DNA from: Jiangella anatolica
Lineage (GTDB): Bacteria; Actinomycetota; Actinomycetes; Jiangellales; Jiangellaceae
Length of the DNA: 51,932 bases
Direction of reading: 5' to 3'
Assembly: GCF_003236295.1 (NCBI RefSeq)
Contig: NZ_POTW01000043.1
Location: 1 to 51,932, forward strand
Within the stretch, counting starts at the first letter, position 1; every line of letters starts with the position of its first letter. The position numbers were made by a program, and so were the translations under genes. This document shows positions 8,161 through 17,077 of the stretch, one piece after another. The notes beneath the pieces are model-generated. The model searched no databases, was not told where the DNA came from, and saw only the letters and a list, made by a program, of their open reading frames with translations.

Positions 8161-9267
8161 ATGGCGCTCACACGCAGCGGCACCAAGGCGTTCACACGCA
8201 GGGACATCCGCCGGGCCGGTGTCGCGCTCGGCGCCGCGGCGACCAGCCTCGCCCTGCTCGCGGGCTGCGGCGACGACGCCGGCGACGACGCGCAGACCAG
8301 TGGCGACGGCGCGGCAGAGCTCAGCGGCGAGATCATCTGGTCCGACTTCGGCGGGCCGACCAACGAGGCCCGGCAGGAGATCTACTTCGGCCCGTTCACC
8401 GACGACACCGGCGTCGAGGTCACCTCCGTCGTGGTCAACGACGCCATGCAGGAGGAGATGATGTCCGGCGGGCCGGGCGACTACGACGCCACCCACGTCG
8501 GGCTCGACCTCGTCTACGCCAACATGGACAACGTCATCCAGATCCCGGAGGAGTTCCAGGACCAGGCGCTGCCCGAGGACATCCGCGCCTACGCCTTCGG
8601 GACCTTCTACGTCGGGCACGCGCAGGGGTACCTCACCAGCACCTTCCCCGACGGCGGGCCGCAGACCTGGGCCGACTTCTGGGACACCGAGACCTACCCG
8701 GGCAAGCGGGCCTGGCCCGGCACGCCGGGCAGCTACGACAGCTCCTGCGAGATCGCGCTGCTGGCCGACGGCGTCGCCGCCGAGGACCTGTACCCGCTGG
8801 ACTTCGACCGGTGCTCGGCGAAGCTCGACGAGCTGCGGCCGGAGATGGTGTTCTACATGTCCTACCCGGAGATCCAGCAGCTGCTCGTCTCCGGCACGGC
8901 GGCCGTCGCCATGGGCCCGAGCGGCCAGTTCGCGGCGCTGCGCAACGCCGGCCAGGACGTCACGGTCTCGTGGGACCAGGCGGTGGTCGCGCCGAACGTG
9001 ATCGCGATCCCGAAGGAGGCGCCGAACCAGGAGAACATCCTGGCGCTCACCGAGGTCTTCCACGACCCGGAGCTGCAGGCGCAGTTCGCCGAGCGCACCA
9101 ACTACGGTCCCGGCAACCCCGACGCGTACGAGTTCATCCCCGAGGACGTCCAGGACAACCTCGTGAACGCGCCGAACCACGAGACCGTCGTCTACCAGGA
9201 CTCCAAGGCCCGCTCCGAGGCCACCGAGGACCTGCTCAACTGGTACACGGAATGGCTGGCGGGCTGA
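8161..9267 (+). CDS. PotD-type ABC substrate-binding lipoprotein, copy 2
   Basis: 368 residues. The signal sequence carries TRRDIRRAG before a hydrophobic stretch and the lipobox LLAGC (Cys36), so a Tat- or Sec-exported lipoprotein. A GAGAAGGGGG ribosome-binding site precedes the ATG. Clear paralogue of the binding protein at 5.8-6.9 kb, with long stretches of near-identical DNA (for example around 6230-6310 versus 8640-8720), indicating tandem duplication followed by divergence. It heads its own transcription unit behind operator O2, whereas copy 1 is internal to an operon. Confidence 0.92.
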   Translation: MALTRSGTKAFTRRDIRRAGVALGAAATSLALLAGCGDDAGDDAQTSGDGAAELSGEIIWSDFGGPTNEARQEIYFGPFTDDTGVEVTSVVVNDAMQEEMMSGGPGDYDATHVGLDLVYANMDNVIQIPEEFQDQALPEDIRAYAFGTFYVGHAQGYLTSTFPDGGPQTWADFWDTETYPGKRAWPGTPGSYDSSCEIALLADGVAAEDLYPLDFDRCSAKLDELRPEMVFYMSYPEIQQLLVSGTAAVAMGPSGQFAALRNAGQDVTVSWDQAVVAPNVIAIPKEAPNQENILALTEVFHDPELQAQFAERTNYGPGNPDAYEFIPEDVQDNLVNAPNHETVVYQDSKARSEATEDLLNWYTEWLAG

Positions 9268-10880
9268 CCACCGCACCGGCCGCGGACGATCATCCGGTGA
9301 TCGTCCGCGGCCGGATCCGCACGATGGACGACGAGCGGCCGCTCGCCGACGCGATGCTCGTGCGCGGCGGCCGGATCGTCGCGACCGGCACCCTCGCCGC
9401 GATGCACGGGCTCGACCCGTCCGCGCGGGTCGAGCGGGCACGGGGCACGGTCCTGCCCGGCTTCATCGACGCGCACCTGCACACGCTGGTCGTCGGCCTG
9501 GAACGGCGGCGGCTGACGATCTCCGACGCCGGGTCGGTGCGGGAGGTCGTCGAGCGGGTCCGCGACTGGCTGGCCGCCCACCCCGGGCTGGACTGGGCCG
9601 TCGTCGGCGCGCACTTCCACGCCGAGGATCTCGCGGAGGGCCGGCTGCCGGACCGGCACGACCTCGACCCCGTCTCCGGCGGCACCGCGCTCTACCTCGA
9701 CCGCCGCACGCACGACGCGATCGTGAACACGGCCGCGCTGCGGCGCGCCGGCATCGACCGGTCCACGCCGGACCCGCCCGGCGGCACCATCGAGCGCGAC
9801 GCCGGCGGCGAGCCGACCGGCGTGCTGGTCGAGCGGCCCGCCGCCGACCTCGTGTTCGCCCAGATCCCGCCGGTCGACGCCGACGAGCTGCACGCCGCGC
9901 TCGCCGAGGCGCAGACGTACCTGCACAGCCTGGGCGTCGTGGGCGCCGCCGAGCCTGGGCTCAGCCCGGCCGAGCTGGCCGTCTACCAGGAGGCCTGGGC
10001 CCGCGGCACGCTGACGCTGCGGACGCTGGCCATGCCCCTCGTCGACACCGCGGTCGCGCCGGAGGAGTACCTGGCCGGCCTCGGCACGGTCACCGGCTTC
10101 GGCGACGAGCGCCTGCGCGTCGGCCCGCTCAAGGTGTACTTCGACGGCACCGGCGGCTTCGGCACCGCGCTGCTCGGCCGCGACTGGCCGGGCCGGCCCG
10201 GCTACCACGGCACCCAGGTCTGCTCCACCGAGACGTTCCAGGCGCTGGTCGACCACTGCGCCGCCCGCGGCTGGTCGGTCGCCGTGCACACCGTCGGCGA
10301 CGAGGCGGTCCGGATCGTGCTGGACTGCATGGAGCGGGCGGACAAGCGCCACGCCATCCGCGACTTGCGGTTCTCGATCATGCATGCCTACCTGTGGCCG
10401 TCGGCGGAGTCGATGGAGCTGGCCGCGCGGCTGGGTGTCGTCCTGTCGACGCAGCCGTCCATGCACTGGCGGGTCGGCGCCGGGATCGCCGATCGCTTCG
10501 GCCCGGCGGCCGAGCTGCTGGCCCCGCTGCGCGCCTGGGCCGACGCCGGCGTGCGGCTGGCCGGCGGCTCCGACGGCCCCGACTTCCCGATGTCGCCGCT
10601 GTTCGGCATGTGGCAGGCGCGGACCCGGCGGATCCGGGGCCGCGACGACCCGCTCGGCGCGCACTCGGCGCTCACCCCCGCCGAGGCGCTGCGGATGTGG
10701 ACCGTGGACTCGGCCTACTACTGCTTCGCCGACGGCGTGCGCGGCAGCCTCGCGCCGGGCAAGCTGGCCGACTGGGTCGAGGTGAGCGTCGACCCGGTGG
10801 GGGCCAGCGACGACGAGCTCGCCGAGGCGGCCGTGCTGCGCACCGTCGTCGGCGGGCGCGAGGTCTATACAGATGGGTGA
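9252..10880 (+). CDS. YtcJ-type metal-dependent amidohydrolase, copy 2
   Basis: 542 residues from ATG 9252; an alternative GTG at 9297 would give 527 and lies in a strong hairpin. Family 3 amidohydrolase with all expected site motifs: FIDAHLH, GPLKVYFDG, VAVHTVGDEA, IMHAY and GSDGPDF. It is longer than copy 1, which starts at 1968, but has the same architecture. From ATG 9252 it overlaps the 3' end of the binding protein gene by 16 nt, and its stop overlaps the next gene start by 8 nt. Likely cytoplasmic hydrolase of an N-acyl or cyclic amide bond. Confidence 0.88.
   Translation: MAGGLTTAPAADDHPVIVRGRIRTMDDERPLADAMLVRGGRIVATGTLAAMHGLDPSARVERARGTVLPGFIDAHLHTLVVGLERRRLTISDAGSVREVVERVRDWLAAHPGLDWAVVGAHFHAEDLAEGRLPDRHDLDPVSGGTALYLDRRTHDAIVNTAALRRAGIDRSTPDPPGGTIERDAGGEPTGVLVERPAADLVFAQIPPVDADELHAALAEAQTYLHSLGVVGAAEPGLSPAELAVYQEAWARGTLTLRTLAMPLVDTAVAPEEYLAGLGTVTGFGDERLRVGPLKVYFDGTGGFGTALLGRDWPGRPGYHGTQVCSTETFQALVDHCAARGWSVAVHTVGDEAVRIVLDCMERADKRHAIRDLRFSIMHAYLWPSAESMELAARLGVVLSTQPSMHWRVGAGIADRFGPAAELLAPLRAWADAGVRLAGGSDGPDFPMSPLFGMWQARTRRIRGRDDPLGAHSALTPAEALRMWTVDSAYYCFADGVRGSLAPGKLADWVEVSVDPVGASDDELAEAAVLRTVVGGREVYTDG
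9276..9314 (+). other. perfect 17-bp intercistronic stem-loop
   Basis: Arms 9276-9292 and 9298-9314 are exactly complementary over 17 bp with a 5-nt loop (TCCGG). It begins 9 nt after the stop of the binding protein gene and overlaps the start region of the amidohydrolase. No T-tract follows, so it is more likely an mRNA-stability or partial attenuation element that raises binding-protein output relative to the enzymes downstream. Confidence 0.7.
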
Positions 10881-13137
10881 GGAGGCGCCACCGGTCGTCG
10901 TCCCGCCGCGGGTGATGGGCTACACCGGCCGCGTCTCCTACCGTCCCGGCGACACCGTCGAGCTGCACGTCAGCACCCCCGCCGAGCGCTGGCGCGGCGA
11001 GCTGGTCCGGCTGCGGGCGCTGGAGATCCCCGCCGCCGGGGTCCGGCGGCGCACCGAGGCGGTGCCCGCCGCCGAGCCCGTCGAGGCGCCCGGCATCGAG
11101 CAGCGCACGGCCACCGGCTCGTATGCGCGCTTCGGCGGCGTCCCGCCGATCGGGCCGGACGGGCTGGTCGTCGCGCTGGCGCTGCTGCCGACGACGCCCG
11201 GCGACCCGGCGCTGGGCCCGCAGGTCGCGATCGCGCACGCCGCCGACGGCACCGGCTGGTGGGTCGGGCTCGACCCCAGCGGCCGGGCCTGCGTCGGCGT
11301 CTGCACGACGTCCGGCCCGGTCAGCCTGTCGGCCGGCGAGCCGCTGGCCGCGGGCTGCTGGGTCGAGGTCCGGGCCGTGATCCCGGGCCGCCCCGGTGAG
11401 CGGCTGCGGATCGAGGTGGCCCAGGCGGGCACGTTCGCCGCGAACCGGTTCGTGCGGCCGCCCGCCGCACCCGCCACCGCGTCGGTCGTGCTCGGTGCGC
11501 CCGTCGTCCCGGCGCCCGGTCCGCTGCTGTGGGGCTGCCGGTCGCTGCGCGACGGCCGTGAGCCGGAGCTGAGCTTCGACGGCCGGATCGAGAACCCGGT
11601 GATCGTCGCCGCCGCGGCCGCGACCGGCTCCCGCCGCGAGCTGGCGGCCCACCCCGCGGTCGTCGCGGCCTGGGACCTCGGCGCCGGCATCGGGCCGGAC
11701 GGGATCGCCGCCACCACGCACGTCGCCGACGTCAGCGGCCGCGGCCGGCACGGCGTCACCGCGCAGCACCCGCACCGCGCCGTCACCGCGTCGGGCTGGC
11801 GTGGCGACGTCACCGACGCCCGGTTCGCGCCGGACCAGTACGCGGCGATCCACTTCCACCGCGACGACCTCACCGACTGCGGCTGGCGGCCGCAGGCCGG
11901 GATCGAGCTGCCGCCGGACCTGCGCAGCGGGGTGTACGCCGTCCGGCTCACGGCCGATGACACAACTGAGGACCTGGTCCCGGTGTTCGTCGGCCCGCCC
12001 GCGGGCACCGCAACGGCGCCGCTGCTGCTCGTGCTGCCGACCAACTCCTACCTCGCCTACGCCAACGACCACGTGGGCGTCGACAGCCCGCGCACGCAGG
12101 TGTGGAGCCAGATGGTGCCCACGCTCGACGACTTCGAGCTGTTCCGCAACGCCCGCCGCGAGCTCGGGCTGTCGCTGTACGAAGTGCACGGCGACGGCTC
12201 GCCGGTGTTCTACTCCAGCTGGCGCCGGCCGATCCTGACCATGCGCGAGCGCGTCTACGACCACAACGCGCCGGTCTGGCAGTTCACCGGCGACATGCAG
12301 ATCGTCGACTGGCTGGAGCGCACCGGCCGCCGCTACGACGTCGCGACCGACCTCGACCTGCGGCGCGAGGGCGCCGCCCTGCTCGCGCGGTACGCGGCCG
12401 TGCTCACCGGGTCGCACCCGGAGTACGCGAGCGGGCCGATGCTCGACGCGTACGAGGAGTACGTCGCCGGCGGCGGCCGGCTGCTCTACCTGGGTGGCAA
12501 CGGCATGTACTGGGTGACGGCGTACGACCCGCAGGACGAGCAGGTCATCGAGATCCGCCGCTGGGGCGGCACGCAGGCCTGGTGCGCCGACCCGGGGGAG
12601 TACCACCTGTCCTTCACCGGCGAACCCGGCGGCATCTGGCGGTTCCGCGGCCGGGCACCGCAGAAGACGTTCGGGGTGGGGTTCGTCGCGGCCGGCAACC
12701 CCGGCGCGTCCGCGGGCTACCGCCGGGCCACCGACGACCCGCGGGTCGCCTGGGTGTTCGACGGCGTCGACGGACCCGACTTCGGCCGGTACGGCGTCGC
12801 CGGCGGAGCGGCCGGCCTGGAGATCGACTCCGCCAGCCCGCCGCTCGGCACGTCGCCGGACGCCGTCGTTCTGGCGACGTCCGTCGGGCACGGCGACGAC
12901 ATGCTCGAGGCGCGCGAGAACTTCAACATGACCAGCCGCGTCCTGGGCGGCGGACGCAACCCGAAGGTGCGCTCCGACCTCGTCCTGGTGCCGCGTGCGG
13001 GCGGCGGCGCGGTGTTCTCGACGGGGTCGATCGCGTTCGCCGGCGCGCTCGGCGGGGACGACGGCGAGACGTCGGTGTCCAGGCTGCTCGGCAACGTCGT
13101 CGACCGGTTCCTCTCCGGCGCTCCCGTCCTGGACTGA
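10873..13137 (+). CDS. N,N-dimethylformamidase large-subunit-like protein
   Basis: 754 residues, close to the length of DmfA2. The N-terminal third looks like a LamG/concanavalin-like sandwich and the C-terminal half like the class I amidotransferase-like domain of dimethylformamidases (TNSYLAYAND, GSHPEYASGP, GGGRLLYLGGN, NFNMTSR). From memory, the Paracoccus enzyme binds iron through Tyr399, Tyr440 and Glu521 near His519. Tyr436, His515 and Glu517 here keep those spacings exactly, with Tyr396 (or 393) for the first, so an intact iron site is predicted. No small subunit gene (about 130 residues) is adjacent. Likely a mononuclear-iron amide hydrolase acting on an unknown amide. Last gene of its operon. 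Confidence 0.8.
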   Translation: MGEEAPPVVVPPRVMGYTGRVSYRPGDTVELHVSTPAERWRGELVRLRALEIPAAGVRRRTEAVPAAEPVEAPGIEQRTATGSYARFGGVPPIGPDGLVVALALLPTTPGDPALGPQVAIAHAADGTGWWVGLDPSGRACVGVCTTSGPVSLSAGEPLAAGCWVEVRAVIPGRPGERLRIEVAQAGTFAANRFVRPPAAPATASVVLGAPVVPAPGPLLWGCRSLRDGREPELSFDGRIENPVIVAAAAATGSRRELAAHPAVVAAWDLGAGIGPDGIAATTHVADVSGRGRHGVTAQHPHRAVTASGWRGDVTDARFAPDQYAAIHFHRDDLTDCGWRPQAGIELPPDLRSGVYAVRLTADDTTEDLVPVFVGPPAGTATAPLLLVLPTNSYLAYANDHVGVDSPRTQVWSQMVPTLDDFELFRNARRELGLSLYEVHGDGSPVFYSSWRRPILTMRERVYDHNAPVWQFTGDMQIVDWLERTGRRYDVATDLDLRREGAALLARYAAVLTGSHPEYASGPMLDAYEEYVAGGGRLLYLGGNGMYWVTAYDPQDEQVIEIRRWGGTQAWCADPGEYHLSFTGEPGGIWRFRGRAPQKTFGVGFVAAGNPGASAGYRRATDDPRVAWVFDGVDGPDFGRYGVAGGAAGLEIDSASPPLGTSPDAVVLATSVGHGDDMLEARENFNMTSRVLGGGRNPKVRSDLVLVPRAGGGAVFSTGSIAFAGALGGDDGETSVSRLLGNVVDRFLSGAPVLD

Positions 13138-13149
13138 ACGGGACGGGTG

Positions 13150-13178
13150 TTGCGGAGCCGTAACATCACCGATACGCT
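13150..13178 (+). promoter_or_regulatory. candidate promoter of the importer operon
   Basis: TTGCGG (13150-13155), a 17-nt spacer and TACGCT (13173-13178). The predicted start of transcription falls in the first half-site of operator O3, so bound repressor would block initiation. The GTAACA block (13160-13165) shared with the 8.1-kb promoter lies inside the spacer. Confidence 0.4.
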
Positions 13179-13180
13179 TC

Positions 13181-13209
13181 AGGATCCATAGAGGGCTAGA
13201 TTGGATCCA
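13181..13209. promoter_or_regulatory. paired operator O3 upstream of the permease genes
   Basis: AGGATCCA at 13181-13188 and TGGATCCA at 13202-13209, cores 21 bp apart centre to centre. It lies in the 132-bp non-coding gap between the dimethylformamidase-like gene and the first permease gene. Same geometry as the other four cluster operators. Confidence 0.72.
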
Positions 13210-13269
13210 CAGAATGCACAGGTGAGCTTCTGCAACACGTCCGCAACCTCGATCCGGGAGCATGACGAA

Positions 13270-14148
13270 GTGAGCGTGCCGACCATCACCATGCCGGGAG
13301 CCCCGGTGAGCCCGGCAGTGCGCAAGCCGCTGGGGGTGTCCAGAGCCGAGTCCCGGTGGCTGCTCTGGCCGCCCCTGGTGTTCTTCGCCGTCGCGCTGGG
13401 ACTCCCGCTGCTGATGCTCGTCACGCAGTCGTTCGAGGGCGGTGGCGTGGCGTACGGCGACGCACTGGACGTGCCGACCTTCGCCGGGTCGCTCATGCGG
13501 ACGATCGTCATGGCGGTCGTCGTCATGGTCCTGACCGTGGTGCTGGGGACCGCCTACGCGCTGGCGATCGTCGCGTCGCCCGTGTGGTTGCGCTTCGGCC
13601 TGCTCGCCGCGCTGATCCTGTCGCTGTGGACGTCGATCATGGTGCGCTCCTTCGGCTGGATGCTGCTGGAGCTGCCACAGGGCGCCCTGCACTGGTTCCT
13701 CGGGCTGTTCGGCCTGGCCGACGAGCCGCTGGAGCTGTACCAGACAACCATCGGCATGTATCCGGCCATGGTCGCCGTCATGCTGCCGTTCGCGGTGCTC
13801 CCGGTGATGTCGGCGCTGCAGTCGATCGATCGCGAGCAGCTCAACGCGGCCACGATCTTCGGCGCGGGCCCGCTGCTGACGTTCCGCTCGGTCACCTGGC
13901 CGCAGATCCTGCCGTCCATGCTCAGCGGCGGCGTGCTCGTCTTCGTCATGGCCCTGGGCTTCTACGTCACGCCGTTGCTGCTCGGCGGGCCCAGCAACAT
14001 GACGGTGTCCGGCGTCATCAACGCGCAGATGAACCAGGCCAACCGGCCCGACATCGGCGCCGCGATGAGCATCCTGCTCGTGGGCGGGACGATGATCGTC
14101 TACCTCATCGCCGACCGCCTGTTCCGGGTCAGCGAGAAGTGGGGATGA
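13270..14148 (+). CDS. PotB-type ABC permease
   Basis: 292 residues with about six hydrophobic segments and a cytoplasmic EAA-like loop (NAATIFGAGPLLTFRSVTWP), as in polyamine/opine-type importers. The frame is open back to TTG 13201, but that codon lies in operator O3. GTG 13270, preceded by GGGAG at 13256-13260, is the most plausible start; ATG 13291 is an alternative. Five bases separate it from the second permease. Forms the inner-membrane channel with the next gene and probably accepts ligand from both binding lipoproteins. Confidence 0.9.
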   Translation: MSVPTITMPGAPVSPAVRKPLGVSRAESRWLLWPPLVFFAVALGLPLLMLVTQSFEGGGVAYGDALDVPTFAGSLMRTIVMAVVVMVLTVVLGTAYALAIVASPVWLRFGLLAALILSLWTSIMVRSFGWMLLELPQGALHWFLGLFGLADEPLELYQTTIGMYPAMVAVMLPFAVLPVMSALQSIDREQLNAATIFGAGPLLTFRSVTWPQILPSMLSGGVLVFVMALGFYVTPLLLGGPSNMTVSGVINAQMNQANRPDIGAAMSILLVGGTMIVYLIADRLFRVSEKWG

Positions 14149-14152
14149 CGCG

Positions 14153-14986
14153 ATGAGCTCGACCGTCGGCCGCAGTCTCGGCTGGTACCGCGTCCCCGTC
14201 GTGGTCGTGGCGCTGCTGGCCAGCCTGCTCCTGATCGTCCCGTTCGTGATCCTCGTCGCGACGTCGTGGACCGGTGGGAGCTTCATCCTGTTCCCGCCCG
14301 AGGGCTTCTCGCTGCAGTGGTACACCGAGGTGCTCGACGACCCCCGCTGGATGGACTCGTTCCGTCTCTCGCTGTGGACGGCGTCGCTCTCGACGCTGAT
14401 CGCCGCGGTGCTCGGCCTGCTGGGCGCGGTCGGGCTGGCGCGGGTGCGCAGCCGGCTGGCGCAGCGGTGGATCCGCACCCTGTTCATCGTGCCCATCGCG
14501 CTGCCGCCGATCGCCTACGCCGTCGGGCTGTACGGCGTGAACATGGAGCTGGGCTTCCTGCGCGGCACGCTCGTGACGCTGATCGTCGGGCACGCGCTGG
14601 TCGCCCTGCCCTACGTCTTCGTCATCGTCTCCGGCGGCATGTCCCGCATCGACCCGGCGCTGCGTCCGGCCGCGAGCACGCTCGGCGCGAAGTGGCCGCT
14701 GGTGCTCTGGAAGATCGAGCTGCCGGCGCTGCTGCCCTATCTGCTCTCGGGAGCGCTGTTCGCGTTCGTCGTGGTCTTCGACGAGGTCGTCCTCGCGGTC
14801 TTCCTCGTGCCGCCCGGCGAGCAGACGCTGCCGCTGCGGATGCTCAACGCGTCGCAGGAGGCGTTCTCGCCCGAGCTGACGGCGGCCTCCACGCTCGTCT
14901 CGATCCTCGCCATTCTCGTGCTCGCCATCATCCCCGTCACCAATGCCGTGCGGCGCCGGCGGGCGCTGGAAGGAGTCACCCGATGA
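14153..14986 (+). CDS. PotC-type ABC permease
   Basis: 277 residues, six predicted membrane segments; the first is ALLASLLLIVPFVILV. The EAA-like loop reads RPAASTLGAKWPLVLWKIELP. It is the second half of the heterodimeric channel. Its stop overlaps the ATPase start (ATGA), so the two are translationally coupled. A typical size and arrangement for PotB-PotC-PotA operons, except that the binding proteins are encoded upstream in other units. Confidence 0.92.
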   Translation: MSSTVGRSLGWYRVPVVVVALLASLLLIVPFVILVATSWTGGSFILFPPEGFSLQWYTEVLDDPRWMDSFRLSLWTASLSTLIAAVLGLLGAVGLARVRSRLAQRWIRTLFIVPIALPPIAYAVGLYGVNMELGFLRGTLVTLIVGHALVALPYVFVIVSGGMSRIDPALRPAASTLGAKWPLVLWKIELPALLPYLLSGALFAFVVVFDEVVLAVFLVPPGEQTLPLRMLNASQEAFSPELTAASTLVSILAILVLAIIPVTNAVRRRRALEGVTR

Positions 14987-16041
14987 CCATCGCGCTCTCG
15001 ATCACCGACGTGCATGTCACCCTGGGGCACAACCACGTGCTCAAGGGCGTGTCGCTGGACGTGCGGCCCGGCGAGTTCGTCACGTTGCTCGGCGCGAGCG
15101 GCAGCGGCAAGACGACGCTGCTGAACGTCATCGCCGGCCTGCAGGCCGTCGACAGCGGCCACCTCACGTTCGACGGCGTCAGCATGGAGAGGACGCCGCC
15201 GCAGAAGCGCAACGTCGGCGTCGTCTTCCAGTCCTACGCGCTGTTCCCGCACATGTCGGTCGGCGAGAACGTCGCGTTCCCGCTGCGGGCCGCGCGCCGC
15301 CCGGCCAGGGAGCGTAAGTCCGTCGCCGAGGAGATGCTCGCGCTCGTCCAGCTGCCTGGCATGGCCGGCCGCTCGCCGGCGTCGCTGTCCGGCGGCCAGC
15401 GCCAGCGCGTCGCCCTGGCCCGTGCACTGGCCGCGAACCCCGGGATCCTGCTGCTGGACGAGCCGATGGCCGCGCTGGACAAGCAGCTGCGCGAGCAGAT
15501 GCAGGTCGAGGTCACCCGGATCCAGCGCAAGGTCGGCATCACGACGGTGTCGGTGACGCACGACCAGACCGAGGCCCTCACGATGTCCGACCGCGTCGCC
15601 ATCATGCGCGACGGCATCCTGGTGCAGGTGGACTCGCCGGAGGACCTCTACCGCCACCCCGTCGACGAGTACGTCGCCGGCTTCCTCGGCGAGGCGAACC
15701 TGCTGCCCACGGCCGGCGGCCGGATCCTGGACGACGCCGCGGGCGCCGAGGTCGACGGCACCGCGGTGGTGCGCCCGGAGGACCTCGAGCTGGTGCCGTC
15801 CGGCGAGGCCTGTCCCGCCTGGCACGTCGAGGGCGCGATCCACCTGCTGAGCTTTCAGGGCACCCGGTTCCGGCTGGAGCTGCTCACCGACGGCGGCCGG
15901 AAGGTCGTCTGCTCCCTGCCCCCGTCCATCGACGCGTCGACGCTCGTGGTGGGCGAGCGCGCCCGCGTCGCCTGCCGCAACCCCGAGCGCGTCCACGTCA
16001 TCGCCGCGACGCCCGCCACCGCCGCCATGGTCGCCGCCTGA
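14983..16041 (+). CDS. PotA-type ABC importer ATPase
   Basis: 352 residues. Walker A GASGSGKT at residues 37-44, Q-loop VVFQSYALFPHMS, signature LSGGQRQRV, Walker B ILLLDEP, and switch His in VTHDQTEA. The C-terminal 110 residues form the TOBE-type regulatory domain of this subfamily. It powers the two upstream permeases. The gene ends 14 bp from the convergent aldo/keto reductase gene; no clear terminator is visible in that gap. Confidence 0.95.
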   Translation: MTIALSITDVHVTLGHNHVLKGVSLDVRPGEFVTLLGASGSGKTTLLNVIAGLQAVDSGHLTFDGVSMERTPPQKRNVGVVFQSYALFPHMSVGENVAFPLRAARRPARERKSVAEEMLALVQLPGMAGRSPASLSGGQRQRVALARALAANPGILLLDEPMAALDKQLREQMQVEVTRIQRKVGITTVSVTHDQTEALTMSDRVAIMRDGILVQVDSPEDLYRHPVDEYVAGFLGEANLLPTAGGRILDDAAGAEVDGTAVVRPEDLELVPSGEACPAWHVEGAIHLLSFQGTRFRLELLTDGGRKVVCSLPPSIDASTLVVGERARVACRNPERVHVIAATPATAAMVAA

Positions 16042-16055
16042 GACGGCGGACCCTG

Positions 16056-17009
16056 CTACATCTCGCGCTCCCAGCCGCCGCGCGTGTCGACGCCCGTGGC
16101 GTCGGCCAGCGCCTCCAGCTCGGCGATCTCCTCGTCGCTGAGCTCGATGTCGCGGGCCTTGCTCAGCCCGTCGACGTGGCCAGGCTTCGTGACCCCGATG
16201 ATCGGGATCGTCCCCTTGGCGATGGCCCAGGCGGTGGCGACGTCGGCGGCGGACGCGCCTCGGCCCGCGCCGATCGTCGCCAGCCGCCCGGTCAGCGCCT
16301 GCAACCGCGGCAGCATGCCGTTGTACACGACGGCGCGGCTGCTGCCGTCGGGCAACGGGTGGTCCGGGCCGTACGCTCCGGTCAGCGCCCCCTGTTCGAG
16401 GACCATGTAGGAGAAGAACCGCACGTCCTTCGTCCGGCAGTGGTCGAGGATCCCCGCGCGCTCGGAGCTGCGGTACAGCAGGCTGTAATGGTTCTGGACC
16501 GCCTCGACCCGGAAGCCGGCCTCGCCGAGGATCCGGTCGGCGAGCGCGAGCTCGTCCAGGTTGTGGTTCGAGACGCCGACGTGCCGGATCAGGCCGTTCC
16601 GCAGCAGCGGGATCAGCCGCGGCGTCCAGCGTGCGACGTCGGCCGGGTTGTGGATCCAGTACAGGTCCACATAGTCGGTGCCGAGCCGGTCGAGGCTCTG
16701 CGCCAGCATGTCCGCGACCGGATCGTCGCCGTCGCCGGCGATCTGCGGCGTGAACTTCGTGGACAGCTGGTATTCGCTTCGGTCGTAGCCCTTCAGGGCC
16801 TGGGCGAGGACCGTCTCCGAGCGGCCCATGCCGTAGACGACGGCGGTGTCCCACATCGTGAGCCCGCTGGACTGCGCCTTGTCGACGACCTCCCGCAGGC
16901 CGGCTTCGGTCAGCCGGCTGCCGAAGTAGCCGTCGCCGGCCTCGCCGCTGTCGCCCCAGGCCCAGGTGCCGAGCGCCACTGCCGGCGCCGTCAGTGTCGT
17001 GCTCGTCAT
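16056..17009 (-). CDS. aldo/keto reductase
   Basis: 317 residues, NAD(P)H-dependent (beta/alpha)8 oxidoreductase. Catalytic tetrad positions are visible: Asp and Tyr in WDTAVVYGMG, Lys in STKF and His in YWIHNP. Start chosen at ATG 17009, preceded by GAGGGA; an upstream in-frame start would add 30 poorly conserved residues. It lies about 100 bp downstream of the MFS gene on the same strand, with a hairpin between them, so it is probably the last gene of the minus-strand operon that starts at operator O4. Its substrate is likely an aldehyde or ketone intermediate. Confidence 0.88.
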   Translation of the reverse strand: MTSTTLTAPAVALGTWAWGDSGEAGDGYFGSRLTEAGLREVVDKAQSSGLTMWDTAVVYGMGRSETVLAQALKGYDRSEYQLSTKFTPQIAGDGDDPVADMLAQSLDRLGTDYVDLYWIHNPADVARWTPRLIPLLRNGLIRHVGVSNHNLDELALADRILGEAGFRVEAVQNHYSLLYRSSERAGILDHCRTKDVRFFSYMVLEQGALTGAYGPDHPLPDGSSRAVVYNGMLPRLQALTGRLATIGAGRGASAADVATAWAIAKGTIPIIGVTKPGHVDGLSKARDIELSDEEIAELEALADATGVDTRGGWEREM

Positions 17010-17077
17010 GTCATCCCTCTGGTGGTTATCACCTCTCGATGACACCAGCTCCGCCGGGCCGGCGGCAGTGTGGCCGA

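Noticed and set aside
9276-9314. Rho-independent terminator interpretation of the 17-bp hairpin
   Set aside because: No T-tract, and the downstream gene overlaps or starts within it without another convincing promoter; kept as an mRNA structure instead.
16651-16658. Another TGGATCCA copy
   Set aside because: It is inside the aldo/keto reductase coding sequence (codons around the catalytic His) and has no partner 21 bp on either side, so it is a chance or codon-driven match. It serves as a useful negative control for the paired operators.
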